The translations under genes and the position numbers were made by a program. Of a DNA stretch of 64,000 nucleotides, positions 8,485-17,984 are shown in pieces. The notes under the pieces were generated by a model. It had not been told where the DNA came from, did not search any database, and saw only the letters and a program-made list of their open reading frames with translations. The first letter of the stretch is position 1. Each line of letters opens with the position of its first letter. Source of the stretch: Mucilaginibacter segetis (GTDB taxonomy: Bacteria; Bacteroidota; Bacteroidia; Sphingobacteriales; Sphingobacteriaceae); NCBI RefSeq assembly GCF_016522075.1, contig NZ_JAEHFW010000001.1, positions 1,984,001-2,048,000 on the forward strand. The letters are read 5' to 3'.

Positions 8485-9678
8485 TTAATTAATAACCGGC
8501 AATTTATAATATTTAGGTTTTTCTTCTTCCTCAAACTGATATTCATTATAATCTGTAACTATATTATACAATGTATCACGTTCGATGGGATGCCTGCCCG
8601 CATTCTTTATTAGTTCAACCAATTGCTTAGTGCTCATACCGGGATGTTGTTCTTCTGCGCCGGCCATCGAATATATTTTGGTAGTATCATCTAAAGTACC
8701 GTCAATATCATCTACCCCAAAATTAAGGGACAGTTGCGCTGTTGTACGGCTTATCATTGCCCAATAAGCTTTAACGTGATCAAAATTATCCAGATAGATA
8801 CGTGCAATGGCGAAATTACGCAGGTCTTCCACTACAGTTGACTCCGGAACCTCCGACATTTGATTATCCTTATTGCGAAATTTCAAAGGGATAAATGTTT
8901 GGAAACCGCCGGTTTTATCTTGTAACTGACGCAGGCGCTCCATATGGTCAACCCGGTGCCAGAATTTTTCGATATGGCCATAAAGCATAGTTGCGTTTGA
9001 GCGCATGCCCAGTTTGTGCCATTCCTCATGTATGGCCAGCCATTGCTCCGCATTACACTTGTCCTTAGCTATCAGATCTCTCACTTCAGGGTGGAAAATT
9101 TCAGCACCGCCACCAGGCATTGATTCCAATCCGGCATCTTTCATCAACTTCATACCGGTAGCATAGTCAATTTTTGCCTTTTTGAATATGTAGTGATATT
9201 CTACCGGGGTTAATGCCTTTACGTGTAAATTTGGTCGGTGAGCTTTTATGCTCCTAAAAAGTTCAGTATAAAAATGCACATCGTATTGCGGCAAAACACC
9301 ACCTACTATATGTACCTCGGTAACTGCCTGATCGTCATATCTTTTTACAATATCCAGCATTTCCTGCATAGTGTATTCCCATCCTTCTGATCGCTGCCTG
9401 ATCAGTCTGGAATAAGAACAAAATTTACAATCGTAAACACACAGATTAGTTGGTTCGATATGAAAATTGCGATTAAAGTACGTTTTGTCTCCGTGTTTTT
9501 GTTCGCGAATATAGTTTGCCAGTACTCCCAGATAGCCTAATTCAGCTTTCTCAAAAAGCAAAACGCCTTCGTCAAAAGTGATGCGTTGGTTATGGAGTAC
9601 CTTTTCAGCAATATCTTTAAGTTCAGGTGAAAGTTGAGGGTTGCTTAACAATACCTGGAAATTTTCTGATACTTCCAT
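8485..9678 (-). CDS. mqnE: aminofutalosine synthase, radical SAM
   Basis: MqnE joins 3-enolpyruvylbenzoate to a 5'-deoxyadenosyl radical from SAM to give 6-amino-6-deoxyfutalosine. The 397-residue protein has the CX3CX2C iron-sulfur motif (CVYDCKFC) near residue 80 in IEPTNLCVYDCKFCSYSR, followed by GGGAEIFHPEVR and HIEKFWHRVDH segments seen in this family. It differs from MqnC, also in this window at 54144-55268, mainly in the longer N-terminus. It is the first gene of the mqnE-phosphatase-mqnA operon; a -7 box lies at 9696-9703. Confidence 0.93.
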   Translation of the reverse strand: MEVSENFQVLLSNPQLSPELKDIAEKVLHNQRITFDEGVLLFEKAELGYLGVLANYIREQKHGDKTYFNRNFHIEPTNLCVYDCKFCSYSRLIRQRSEGWEYTMQEMLDIVKRYDDQAVTEVHIVGGVLPQYDVHFYTELFRSIKAHRPNLHVKALTPVEYHYIFKKAKIDYATGMKLMKDAGLESMPGGGAEIFHPEVRDLIAKDKCNAEQWLAIHEEWHKLGMRSNATMLYGHIEKFWHRVDHMERLRQLQDKTGGFQTFIPLKFRNKDNQMSEVPESTVVEDLRNFAIARIYLDNFDHVKAYWAMISRTTAQLSLNFGVDDIDGTLDDTTKIYSMAGAEEQHPGMSTKQLVELIKNAGRHPIERDTLYNIVTDYNEYQFEEEEKPKYYKLPVIN

Positions 9679-9695
9679 TTAGAAAATAATTTGAG

Positions 9696-9703
9696 CAAAT
9701 GTA
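9696..9703 (-). promoter_or_regulatory. -7 promoter box of the mqnE operon
   Basis: The minus strand reads TACATTTG (TAnnTTTG), giving a leader of about 12 nt before the mqnE ATG at 9678. Confidence 0.55.
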
Positions 9704-9863
9704 GCAAAATGCCTCGGTTTCGTCTCATTTGTATAGAAATAAGCATGTTTAAACATATACTATGACGATAAGCTTACAGAATAATTGTGTTACGCATTTT
9801 ATAGCCCCCAGGTATAATTATAAAATAATTCTTAGTTAATTTGAAGACTTACACATTTTGAAA

Positions 9864-10979
9864 ATGAAAATAGAGACCATCGCTATACATGCCGGCAATC
9901 ATACTGATTCTTCAACAAAAGCTGTAATACAGCCTATTGTAATGTCCACCACGTTTGAGCGTGACATAGATGGTGGCTATGCTTCAGGATATTCGTATAG
10001 CCGTGCCAATAACCCAAACAGATCAGCTTTGGAAAATGTATTGGCAAAATTGGAAAATGGTGTGGACGCGGTAGCATTTTCCTCAGGTAATGCAGCGGGT
10101 ATGGCTGTTTTTCAGTCTTTATCACCGGGTACGCATATAATTGCACCTGATGATATGTATCATGGTTTACGTAATCAGTTAAAAAACCTTTTTAAAGGAA
10201 TATTGGAGTTTGACTTTATTGACATAAATAATACCGGGGTATTAAAAGCACATATCAAATCTAACACGGGTTTAATTTGGATAGAGACCCCATCAAATCC
10301 TTTACTGAAGATCACCGAAATAAGAAAGATAACAACTATTGCAGCTCAAAAAAACATAAAGGTTGTTTGTGATAACACATTCGCAAGCCCTATATGCCAG
10401 CAGCCATTAGCTTTAGGAGCGGATATAGTAATGCACTCCTCTACCAAGTATTTTGGAGGGCACAGCGATCTAACCGGCGGCGTGTTGGTGACAGGAAACG
10501 ATAATGACTGGTGGCAAAAAATACGACAGGTACAAAGCATGGGTGGCGCCATCCCCTCACCTACTGATTGCTATTATTTGACCCGCAGTATTAAAACGCT
10601 ACCCTATCGTATGCGCGGACACATGCACAACGCACAATTATTGGCAGAATATCTGGAAAAGCACCCGACAGTAGAAAAAGTATTGTATCCCGGGTTGCCT
10701 TCACATCCTCAACATCAGGCTGCATCCGAGCAAATGACGGGTTTTGGCGCAATGATTTCTTTCTGTGTAAAAGGCGGCGCCGAAAAAGCAAGGGACGTGA
10801 CTAATAAGGTAAAGGTATTTACCAGGGCCACCAGTTTGGGTGGAGTGGAAAGTTTAATTGAACACCGGGCATCGGTTGAAGGGCCTGATACTACTACCCC
10901 ACAAAACCTTATCAGGGTATCTGTAGGATTGGAACATATTGATGACCTTATAGCGGATATTCAGGCTGCCTTAGCTTAA
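9864..10979 (+). CDS. Cys/Met metabolism PLP enzyme (cystathionine gamma-synthase or gamma-lyase)
   Basis: This 371-residue member of the PLP-dependent trans-sulfuration family has the YSRANNPNR cofactor-phosphate segment, SSGNAAG, and the PLP-binding lysine in SSTKYFGGHSD. It could form cystathionine from O-acylhomoserine plus cysteine, or cleave cystathionine; these paralogues cannot be told apart reliably by eye. Because metY and metX follow downstream, direct sulfhydrylation is available and a lyase role is plausible. The ATG at 9864 is preferred over the TTG two codons earlier. It is separated from the metY operon by a promoter and riboswitch, so it is a distinct unit. Confidence 0.88.
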   Translation: MKIETIAIHAGNHTDSSTKAVIQPIVMSTTFERDIDGGYASGYSYSRANNPNRSALENVLAKLENGVDAVAFSSGNAAGMAVFQSLSPGTHIIAPDDMYHGLRNQLKNLFKGILEFDFIDINNTGVLKAHIKSNTGLIWIETPSNPLLKITEIRKITTIAAQKNIKVVCDNTFASPICQQPLALGADIVMHSSTKYFGGHSDLTGGVLVTGNDNDWWQKIRQVQSMGGAIPSPTDCYYLTRSIKTLPYRMRGHMHNAQLLAEYLEKHPTVEKVLYPGLPSHPQHQAASEQMTGFGAMISFCVKGGAEKARDVTNKVKVFTRATSLGGVESLIEHRASVEGPDTTTPQNLIRVSVGLEHIDDLIADIQAALA

Positions 10980-11002
10980 ATTACAATAAAATTAGAATTT
11001 AA

Positions 11003-11035
11003 TTTGGATTATAAAACTGCTTTGCTCTATATTTG
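11003..11035 (+). promoter_or_regulatory. promoter of the metY-metX-hom operon
   Basis: TTTG at 11003-11006 and TATATTTG at 11028-11035 match the Bacteroidota -33 and -7 elements, with 21 bases between them. Transcription would start near 11041, about 50 bases before the SAM riboswitch. Confidence 0.7.
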
Positions 11036-11088
11036 ACCCAATATTTGGTAGCAATACCTTAATCAATTCCCTTCAAAAAGGATTTTGG

Positions 11089-11196
11089 TTTATAAAGAAG
11101 CGGCGAGAGATCAGGCTCGACAACCCGCTGGCAACCCTCCCCATTGGGAGAAGGTGCCAATTCCTGTCCCGGAAAAAGAATACCGGGGAATATAAA
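11089..11196 (+). ncRNA. SAM riboswitch (S-box, SAM-I type)
   Basis: The closing stem TTTATA / TATAAA (11089-11094 with 11191-11196) encloses the S-box core. The core elements GCGAGAGATCAGGCTCGAC, CCCGCTGGCAACC and GGTGCCAATTCCTG appear in the expected order, with a GGGAG arm between them. This element binds S-adenosylmethionine and represses sulfur-assimilation genes when methionine is plentiful. It lies 230 bases before metY, and the space between contains a short Cys-rich ORF and further hairpins instead of an obvious U-tract terminator. Confidence 0.93.
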
Positions 11197-11205
11197 TTTT
11201 TAATC

Positions 11206-11307
11206 ATGAAAAGTCTGATTTACATTTCGTCCAACACGCAACAAGTCCAAACGGCTCAATTTTTCACACGCAATCATTTTAATGGCTGTATGTGTTGCTG
11301 CTGTTGA
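11206..11307 (+). CDS. candidate polycysteine leader peptide, 33 codons
   Basis: Ten bases after the riboswitch an ATG opens a 33-codon frame beginning MKSLIYISSN and ending NGCMCCCC before TGA. Five of the last six codons are Cys (TGT/TGC). It precedes metY, the sulfide-using enzyme, so ribosome stalling at Cys codons could report cysteine supply, as polycysteine leader ORFs are known to do in mycobacteria. Two mutually exclusive hairpins follow (11313-11384). There is no Shine-Dalgarno sequence, but that holds for most genes here. The frame is directly visible; translation and function are inferred. Confidence 0.6.
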   Translation: MKSLIYISSNTQQVQTAQFFTRNHFNGCMCCCC

Positions 11308-11312
11308 TCACA

Positions 11313-11384
11313 GTTACACGTTTCCCTTTTTAGTTTTCCCGAAAAGCACGTGATAACCCTCTGAGGATAGTTTTATCCTGTCAC
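11313..11384 (+). promoter_or_regulatory. competing hairpins between the Cys leader and metY
   Basis: Stem A pairs TTACACGT (from about 11314) with ACGTGATAA (ending 11356), with an inner CTTTT/AAAAG pair. Stem B pairs AGGATA with TATCCT around a GTTT loop (11364-11379), extended by GTGA/TCAC across an internal loop. Stem B's outer arm reuses the GTGA that stem A needs, so the two cannot form together in full. No poly-U tract follows, so control would be of translation or Rho/RNase access and not simple intrinsic termination. Confidence 0.4.
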
Positions 11385-11390
11385 AATTAA

Positions 11391-12728
<1,338 letters not shown>

Positions 12729-12776
12729 TAATTATATTTTTTATTGATTTTTTAGTTTTCAACAAATCGTTATCGG

Positions 12777-12802
12777 GGGAGCTGCATTATATAGCAGCTC
12801 CT
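12777..12802 (+). promoter_or_regulatory. intercistronic hairpin between metY and metX
   Basis: GGAGCTGC (12778-12785) pairs perfectly with GCAGCTCC (12794-12801) across an 8-nt loop. No T-run follows, so it is more likely a processing or stabilising hairpin that sets the metY:metX ratio than a full terminator. Confidence 0.5.
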
Positions 12803-12819
12803 CAAATAACAGTAAACAC

Positions 12820-13875
12820 ATGAATTTACAAACCTTTACCTATAACGGAATATTTGAGCTGGAATCAGGTAACAAGCTACCCGGTCTGCAAATTGGTTAT
12901 ACCACTTATGGCACTTTAAATAAGGATAAGGATAACGTAGTATGGGTATGTCATGCTCTCACCGCTAATTCCGACGTGTTTGAGTGGTGGAAAGGCCTCT
13001 TCGGCCCCGAAGATCACTTCAACCCCGACGAATACTTTATTATTTGCGCCAATGTTTTAGGCTCCCCTTACGGCACCAGCAACCCCTTGAGTGTAAACCC
13101 GACAACCGGACAACCTTACTACTTGTCATTTCCGGAGGTTACTATTCGTGATATTGTTAAAGCCCATAAATTACTTGCCGATCATCTGCAGATAGATGAT
13201 ATTGAAATATTATTGGGAGGATCTTTAGGAGGGCAACAGGCGCTTGAATGGAGCATTACAGAACCTGACAGAATAAAAAACCTCATTTTAATAGCTACCA
13301 ATGCTAAACATTCTCCATGGGGCATCGCTTTTAATGAGTCACAACGTTTGGCTATAGGTGCAGACCGTACTTTTTATGCCAATTTTCCGGATGGTGGCGC
13401 TAAAGGACTTAAAGCCGCACGAAGTATAGCACTCCTTTCTTACAGGGGTTATAAAACTTACGCCATAACACAACAAGAGGAAAGCGACGAGGTGGCAAAG
13501 GGTTTCAGGGCGGCATCCTATCAAAATTATCAGGGGCAAAAACTGGTAAACAGGTTTAATGCTTATAGTTACTGGTATTTGTCAAAGGCGATGGACTCTC
13601 ACAATGTTGGCAGAGGCAGGCATGGTGTAGATAAAGCACTAAGTTTAATTAAAGCACGCACGCTGGTAATAGGCATTAAGTCTGATGTATTATTCCCTGT
13701 TGAAGAGCAACAGTATTTATTCAGACATATACCAAAATCTGCCTTTGCTGAATTGGATTCTTTTTACGGACACGACGGATTTTTAATTGAGACAGAAGCG
13801 CTAACAAAAGTAATTACATCGTTTTTTAAGACCGATGTTAAAGGAAAAATTATAGAACTGCAAAAAATTGCATAA
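12820..13875 (+). CDS. metX: homoserine O-acetyltransferase
   Basis: MetX activates homoserine with acetyl-CoA, giving the substrate of MetY. The 351-residue alpha/beta-hydrolase has WVCHALTANSDVFEWW, the nucleophile elbow GGSLGGQQALEW (Ser at about residue 138), an acidic residue in VIGIKSDVLFP and the catalytic His in YGHDGFLIE. It lies 91 bases after metY and its TAA overlaps the ATG of hom by one base, so MetX and the homoserine-forming enzyme are translated from one message. A succinyltransferase role cannot be wholly excluded by motif alone. Confidence 0.94.
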   Translation: MNLQTFTYNGIFELESGNKLPGLQIGYTTYGTLNKDKDNVVWVCHALTANSDVFEWWKGLFGPEDHFNPDEYFIICANVLGSPYGTSNPLSVNPTTGQPYYLSFPEVTIRDIVKAHKLLADHLQIDDIEILLGGSLGGQQALEWSITEPDRIKNLILIATNAKHSPWGIAFNESQRLAIGADRTFYANFPDGGAKGLKAARSIALLSYRGYKTYAITQQEESDEVAKGFRAASYQNYQGQKLVNRFNAYSYWYLSKAMDSHNVGRGRHGVDKALSLIKARTLVIGIKSDVLFPVEEQQYLFRHIPKSAFAELDSFYGHDGFLIETEALTKVITSFFKTDVKGKIIELQKIA

Positions 13876-15110
13876 TGAGTAAAAAATTAAATATAGGCCT
13901 TTTTGGATTCGGAGTGGTTGGCCAGGGATTATACGACATTATAAAAACAAAGAACCTGAACTTAGAAATAGTTAAAATAGCTATTAAAAATGAGGATAAG
14001 GAACGTACCCTTCCCCTGGAATTATTTACTACCGACAGGAATGAGTTATTGAATAATCCTGAGATTAACACCATTGTTGAATTAATAAATGATACTGAGG
14101 CTGCTTTCGAGATCGTATCCAGAGCATTGAGTTCAGGAAAAAATGTAGTATCTGCCAGCAAAAAAATGATAGCTACTTATTTAGATGAGTTAATTGATCT
14201 GCAAAACGAACATGGCACTTCATTGCTTTACGAGGGTGCTGTATGTGGCAGTATACCTATTATCCGTAATTTGGAAGAGTATTATGATAATGAGTTGCTT
14301 CACTCTATAAGCGGAATTTTTAATGGCTCATCAAATTATATTTTGTCCAAAGGCTTTTTAGAGAATATGGATTATGATACTGCACTTAAACAGGCACAGG
14401 ATCTGGGATTTGCTGAAACTGATCCGACCATGGATGTTGGCGGTTTTGATGCTAAATATAAATTGGTAATTGCTGCCGCGCATGCTTACGGAGTTATAGT
14501 TAATCCTAATGAAATATTGAATATTGGCATCCAAAATCTATCTGCAAATGATCTGCAGTATGCACGTGAAAAAAATCTGAAAATAAAATTGGTACCCGTT
14601 GCCAAGGAACTTGACGACAAGCACGTAGCTATGTTTGTACTCCCTAAGTTTGTAACCGAATCTGAATTCTTATACAATGTAGAATATGAATATAATGGCG
14701 TGACGGTACAGGCTGCCTTTGCAGATCAGCAATTCTTTTTCGGAAAAGGTGCTGGTGGTCACCCTACCGGTTCAGCAGTATTATCGGATATTGCCGCGCT
14801 CCGCTATGATTACCAATATGAATACAAAAAAGCAAAAGCCGTAAAAGAACTTGAATTTACCAATAACATCGAAATAAATATTTATTTACGATACGACGAC
14901 GAAGCATTAGTGGAGGATTTAGGTTTTGAATTTATAAAAGAGCGCTTTTATTCAGGTAGTTATAAATTTATTATTGGAAAAATCAATTTACAAAAACTGA
15001 TCGACAATCAACATCGTATATCTGAGAGTAAGGCTTTCGTAGCCTTCGCCGATCAGCTAACAGGGGTCAGTTTAGCCTCGGAAACAAAACAAACAGCCGA
15101 AGTTTTTTAG
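13875..15110 (+). CDS. hom: homoserine dehydrogenase
   Basis: This enzyme reduces aspartate semialdehyde to homoserine with NAD(P)H, feeding MetX. The 411-residue protein has the Rossmann motif GLFGFGVVGQG at residues 8-18, SASKKMIATY, YEGAVCGSIPIIRN and GIFNGSSNYIL. It also has the catalytic region GFAETDPTMDVGGFDAKYKL. A C-terminal segment (about 330-400) may be an ACT-like regulatory domain, though the match is weak. It is not fused to aspartate kinase. The last gene of the metY operon, it is followed by two tandem terminators. Confidence 0.94.
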   Translation: MSKKLNIGLFGFGVVGQGLYDIIKTKNLNLEIVKIAIKNEDKERTLPLELFTTDRNELLNNPEINTIVELINDTEAAFEIVSRALSSGKNVVSASKKMIATYLDELIDLQNEHGTSLLYEGAVCGSIPIIRNLEEYYDNELLHSISGIFNGSSNYILSKGFLENMDYDTALKQAQDLGFAETDPTMDVGGFDAKYKLVIAAAHAYGVIVNPNEILNIGIQNLSANDLQYAREKNLKIKLVPVAKELDDKHVAMFVLPKFVTESEFLYNVEYEYNGVTVQAAFADQQFFFGKGAGGHPTGSAVLSDIAALRYDYQYEYKKAKAVKELEFTNNIEINIYLRYDDEALVEDLGFEFIKERFYSGSYKFIIGKINLQKLIDNQHRISESKAFVAFADQLTGVSLASETKQTAEVF

Positions 15111-15134
15111 TAGATTCTTCCGGCTGTTTTTTTT
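15094..15134 (+). terminator. terminator of the metY-metX-hom operon
   Basis: CAGCCGAAG pairs with CTTCCGGCTG (one bulged G) and runs into eight T residues. The left arm overlaps the last codons of hom. Confidence 0.85.
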
Positions 15135-15137
15135 CAT

Positions 15138-15170
15138 AAAGGGTCTTCTATTGCGAAGGCCCTTTTTTTT
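15138..15170 (+). terminator. second tandem terminator after hom
   Basis: AGGGTCTTC pairs with GAAGGCCCT (one G-U pair) around a 6-nt loop and is followed by eight T residues. It gives back-up termination just ahead of the GT87-like gene. Confidence 0.85.
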
Positions 15171-15247
15171 GTATGCTTCGTACCATAAAATATTCCTTAA
15201 TTATATCTGCTATGCAATGGGTTTTGTATGTTAGCGCAAAAAAACTG

Positions 15248-16444
15248 ATGCACAAAATAAAAGCCCTTGTTTATAATAAGCCTCTCATCCTTATTCTATG
15301 GTTTGGCTTAAGCTTATTCGCGGTTATAAAAGGAGTACTTGTATTTTCCGGGCCGGTAAATCAGAACTATAATAATTACATAATTTATAAACACAATTTT
15401 TTAAATGTAATTAATCAGCATAGTCTTTTTGGCCCCGAACCCCTGTTTTACTTTGACCTAAACCATTACGGGCCTGTTTTTGCACTTATAATAGCACCTT
15501 TCACCTTTTTACCCGACGGAATTGGCGCAATATTGTGGGTGCTGTTTTTAACATGGATATTATACCTCGCCATCAGGAAAATGCCGCTGAACCATAATCA
15601 GCAGATGGTGATACTGTTGTTAAACGCAAATAGCATGATGGGGTCATCGGGCAATGTACAAGTAAACCCGCTTATCATAGCACTGGTGATTTTCAGTTTT
15701 ATATTCATCAGAAACAAGCAAGACTTTTGGGCTGCGCTAATGATAGTGATAGGAACAGCAATAAAACTTTATGGTGTTGTGGGTCTGGCTTTCTTTTTCT
15801 TCTCGGACAATAAAATAAAACTGATCCTTGGCTTATTATTTTGGTCGGTAGTGTTGTTTTTATTGCCGATGGCTATATCTTCGCCTCATTATATAATTCA
15901 AACCTATCACGATTGGTATCCCGATCTGCTTGCAAAAAACGCAGCTAATGTCAACTCTCACCGGGCATACGTGTGTGTAATGGGGGTTATAAGTTCTGTA
16001 TTTGGGATAGTTCGTTTATCTAATCTGACCGTTCTTCTTCCGGCTATGGCGATATTTGGTTTTTCGCTTATAAGGATAAAATATTGGGGCAATGTCAAGT
16101 ATCAGCTTTTAACATTAGCTTCAGTGCTGATTTTTACTACTATTTATAGTTCCGGCTCAGAGCCCCCTACTTATATTATTGCTTTTATCGGCGTAGGTAT
16201 ATGGTTTGTAAACCTGGAACGACCTATAACTTTATTCGAGCGCTTTCTTATCATATTTGCCTTACTATTAACAAGTTTTGGCGCCTCCGATCTTTTTCCG
16301 CGATATGTACGGGTAAACTATATTTTACGCTATAATCTAATTGCAGTACCTTGTTTTATAATCTGGATCAAAATTATATATGAAATGTTGACACGTAAAT
16401 TTGATAACGAAACGAATAAAATAGGACCTCAACCTGTAAACTAA
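15248..16444 (+). CDS. GT87/DUF2029-like polytopic membrane protein
   Basis: This protein of about 398 residues has ten or more hydrophobic segments. Features of the DUF2029/GT87 polyprenol-phosphate-dependent sugar transferase family are an early luminal acidic loop, the NANSMMGSSGNVQVNPLIIALV segment and the AIKLYGVVGLAFF segment. It would move a mannose-like sugar on the periplasmic face, but the substrate is unknown. The start is uncertain: the ATG at 15248 is chosen because a -7-like TATGTTAG lies at 15227-15234. An in-frame ATG at 15173 sits directly after a terminator T-run. A bidirectional terminator follows the gene. Confidence 0.75.
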   Translation: MHKIKALVYNKPLILILWFGLSLFAVIKGVLVFSGPVNQNYNNYIIYKHNFLNVINQHSLFGPEPLFYFDLNHYGPVFALIIAPFTFLPDGIGAILWVLFLTWILYLAIRKMPLNHNQQMVILLLNANSMMGSSGNVQVNPLIIALVIFSFIFIRNKQDFWAALMIVIGTAIKLYGVVGLAFFFFSDNKIKLILGLLFWSVVLFLLPMAISSPHYIIQTYHDWYPDLLAKNAANVNSHRAYVCVMGVISSVFGIVRLSNLTVLLPAMAIFGFSLIRIKYWGNVKYQLLTLASVLIFTTIYSSGSEPPTYIIAFIGVGIWFVNLERPITLFERFLIIFALLLTSFGASDLFPRYVRVNYILRYNLIAVPCFIIWIKIIYEMLTRKFDNETNKIGPQPVN

Positions 16445-16453
16445 TTCAGCCAT

Positions 16454-16485
16454 AAAGTAAAAGGCCCTGAAAAGGGCCCTTACTT
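16454..16485. terminator. bidirectional terminator between convergent genes
   Basis: AAGTAA-AA-GGCCC and GGGCC-C-TTACTT pair around a short A-rich loop. It lies between the GT87-like gene (plus) and the E2 gene (minus) and can serve both. Confidence 0.75.
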
Positions 16486-16507
16486 TGATAGAATCACATT
16501 TAATTAA

Positions 16508-17941
16508 CTATATATTTCTGCTTATATCCCATTTTTCAAGATAATCCGCTACCTTTTTTATAAAGGTACCGCCTAATGCACCATCTACTACTCTATGATC
16601 ATATGATAATGAAAGGAACATCATATGCCTTACTCCGATAGTATCGCCCTGTGGTGTTTCGATCACAGCAGGTTTCTTTTTGATAGCGCCCACAGCTAAA
16701 ATAGCTACCTGCGGCTGATTGATGATCGGGGTGCCCATCACATTTCCGAAAGTTCCCACGTTCGTGATAGTGAACGTTCCATCCTTAACATCATCAGGTT
16801 GTAACTTATTATTACGTGCACGATTAGCCAGATCGTTAACGGCCTTTGTTAAACCTAATAAACTTAACTCATCTGCCTTTTTAATTACCGGCACAATAAG
16901 GTTACCGCTTGGCAAAGCAGTAGCCATACTAATATTTATATCTTTCTTTTTAATGATCTGGGTACCATTTACTGAAACGTTGATCATAGGCAATTCTTTA
17001 ATAGCATTTACTACCGCTTCAATAAATATGGGAGTAAATGTTATCTTCTCGCCTTCGCGCTTTTGAAAAGAATTCTTTATACCTTCCCTCCATTGTACCA
17101 GTTCAGTAACGTCCACCTCAATAAACGAGGTTACATGAGGGGATGTATGCTTACTATAAACCATATGATCAGCTATTAATCTGCGCATACGATCCATTTC
17201 TATTATTTCATCCGCCCCTCCTACTGAAGCTGAAGGCTTAGTTGCTTCTGATGTTGGCTTTGGTGTATAATGCTGTTGTACCTTAGGCTCTGTTACCTGA
17301 GGCTTTTCACTTTCTTTTGGTGATGGTTCAGTAAAATTTTGCTGAGGTGCTTCTGTATTTTCTGTTCTGTTTGATGTAACGGGCTCGGCTTTTTTATGTG
17401 GCTTGTTTTGAATATAATCCAGCAGATCATCTTTAGTTAAACGTCCCTCAGCACCTGTCCCGGGAATAGTATCCAGTTCATCATTCCCTATATCTTCCTG
17501 CGATGCAATACTTTTAACTAAAGGTGAATAAAACCTGTTTTCAAATTTAATGCTCTTATCTGTAGGCTGGTCAAGTTGATCAATCCCCGGGATATCTTCA
17601 ACGTCTTTTTCTTCAACTGGTTGTATTTCCTGGGGTTGTTGTACCGACGTACTTGCAGCCTCTGTGTCTGTAGTAACAGGAGAAGTTTCCTGTTCAGGTT
17701 CATCAGTTTCAATAATAGCGATAACTGCTCCAACCTGAACAACTTCATCCTCTTTGCAAAGCTGTTCAATTAATTTACCGGATACCGGCGATGGTACTTC
17801 AGAATCAACCTTATCGGTTGCTATTTCCATTACTGCTTCATCTGCCTCTACATAATCACCCGGACTCTTCGTCCATTTAATTATTGTTGCCTCTGCAACA
17901 CTTTCCCCCATTTTCGGCAATAACAATTGGTATTTGGCCAT
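16508..17941 (-). CDS. 2-oxoacid dehydrogenase complex E2 (dihydrolipoamide acyltransferase)
   Basis: This 477-residue E2 core protein passes the acyl group from E1 to CoA. Domains in order: an N-terminal lipoyl domain with the lipoylated lysine at about residue 44 (EIATDKVDSEVPSP), an acidic linker, a peripheral-subunit-binding domain at about 140-180 (FYSPLVKSIASQEDIG...GAEGRLTKDDLLDYI), a Lys/Pro/Thr-rich linker, and the catalytic domain with the active His in SLSYDHRVVDGA. It may serve the branched-chain or another 2-oxoacid complex; E1 and E3 are not adjacent. The ATG at 17941 is chosen over a TTG two codons upstream. A -7 box TAATTTTG lies at 17964-17971. Confidence 0.92.
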   Translation of the reverse strand: MAKYQLLLPKMGESVAEATIIKWTKSPGDYVEADEAVMEIATDKVDSEVPSPVSGKLIEQLCKEDEVVQVGAVIAIIETDEPEQETSPVTTDTEAASTSVQQPQEIQPVEEKDVEDIPGIDQLDQPTDKSIKFENRFYSPLVKSIASQEDIGNDELDTIPGTGAEGRLTKDDLLDYIQNKPHKKAEPVTSNRTENTEAPQQNFTEPSPKESEKPQVTEPKVQQHYTPKPTSEATKPSASVGGADEIIEMDRMRRLIADHMVYSKHTSPHVTSFIEVDVTELVQWREGIKNSFQKREGEKITFTPIFIEAVVNAIKELPMINVSVNGTQIIKKKDINISMATALPSGNLIVPVIKKADELSLLGLTKAVNDLANRARNNKLQPDDVKDGTFTITNVGTFGNVMGTPIINQPQVAILAVGAIKKKPAVIETPQGDTIGVRHMMFLSLSYDHRVVDGALGGTFIKKVADYLEKWDISRNI

Positions 17942-17963
17942 AGACAAAATATACTTGGTAGGC

Positions 17964-17971
17964 CAAAATTA
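17964..17971 (-). promoter_or_regulatory. -7 promoter box of the E2 gene
   Basis: The minus strand reads TAATTTTG (TAnnTTTG), predicting a leader of about 16 nt before the ATG at 17941. Confidence 0.45.
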
Positions 17972-17984
17972 AAAAAAATACCGC

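Noticed and set aside
12729..12819. A terminator between metY and metX
   Set aside because: The hairpin is perfect, but no T-run follows in either direction, and metX is expected to be co-transcribed.
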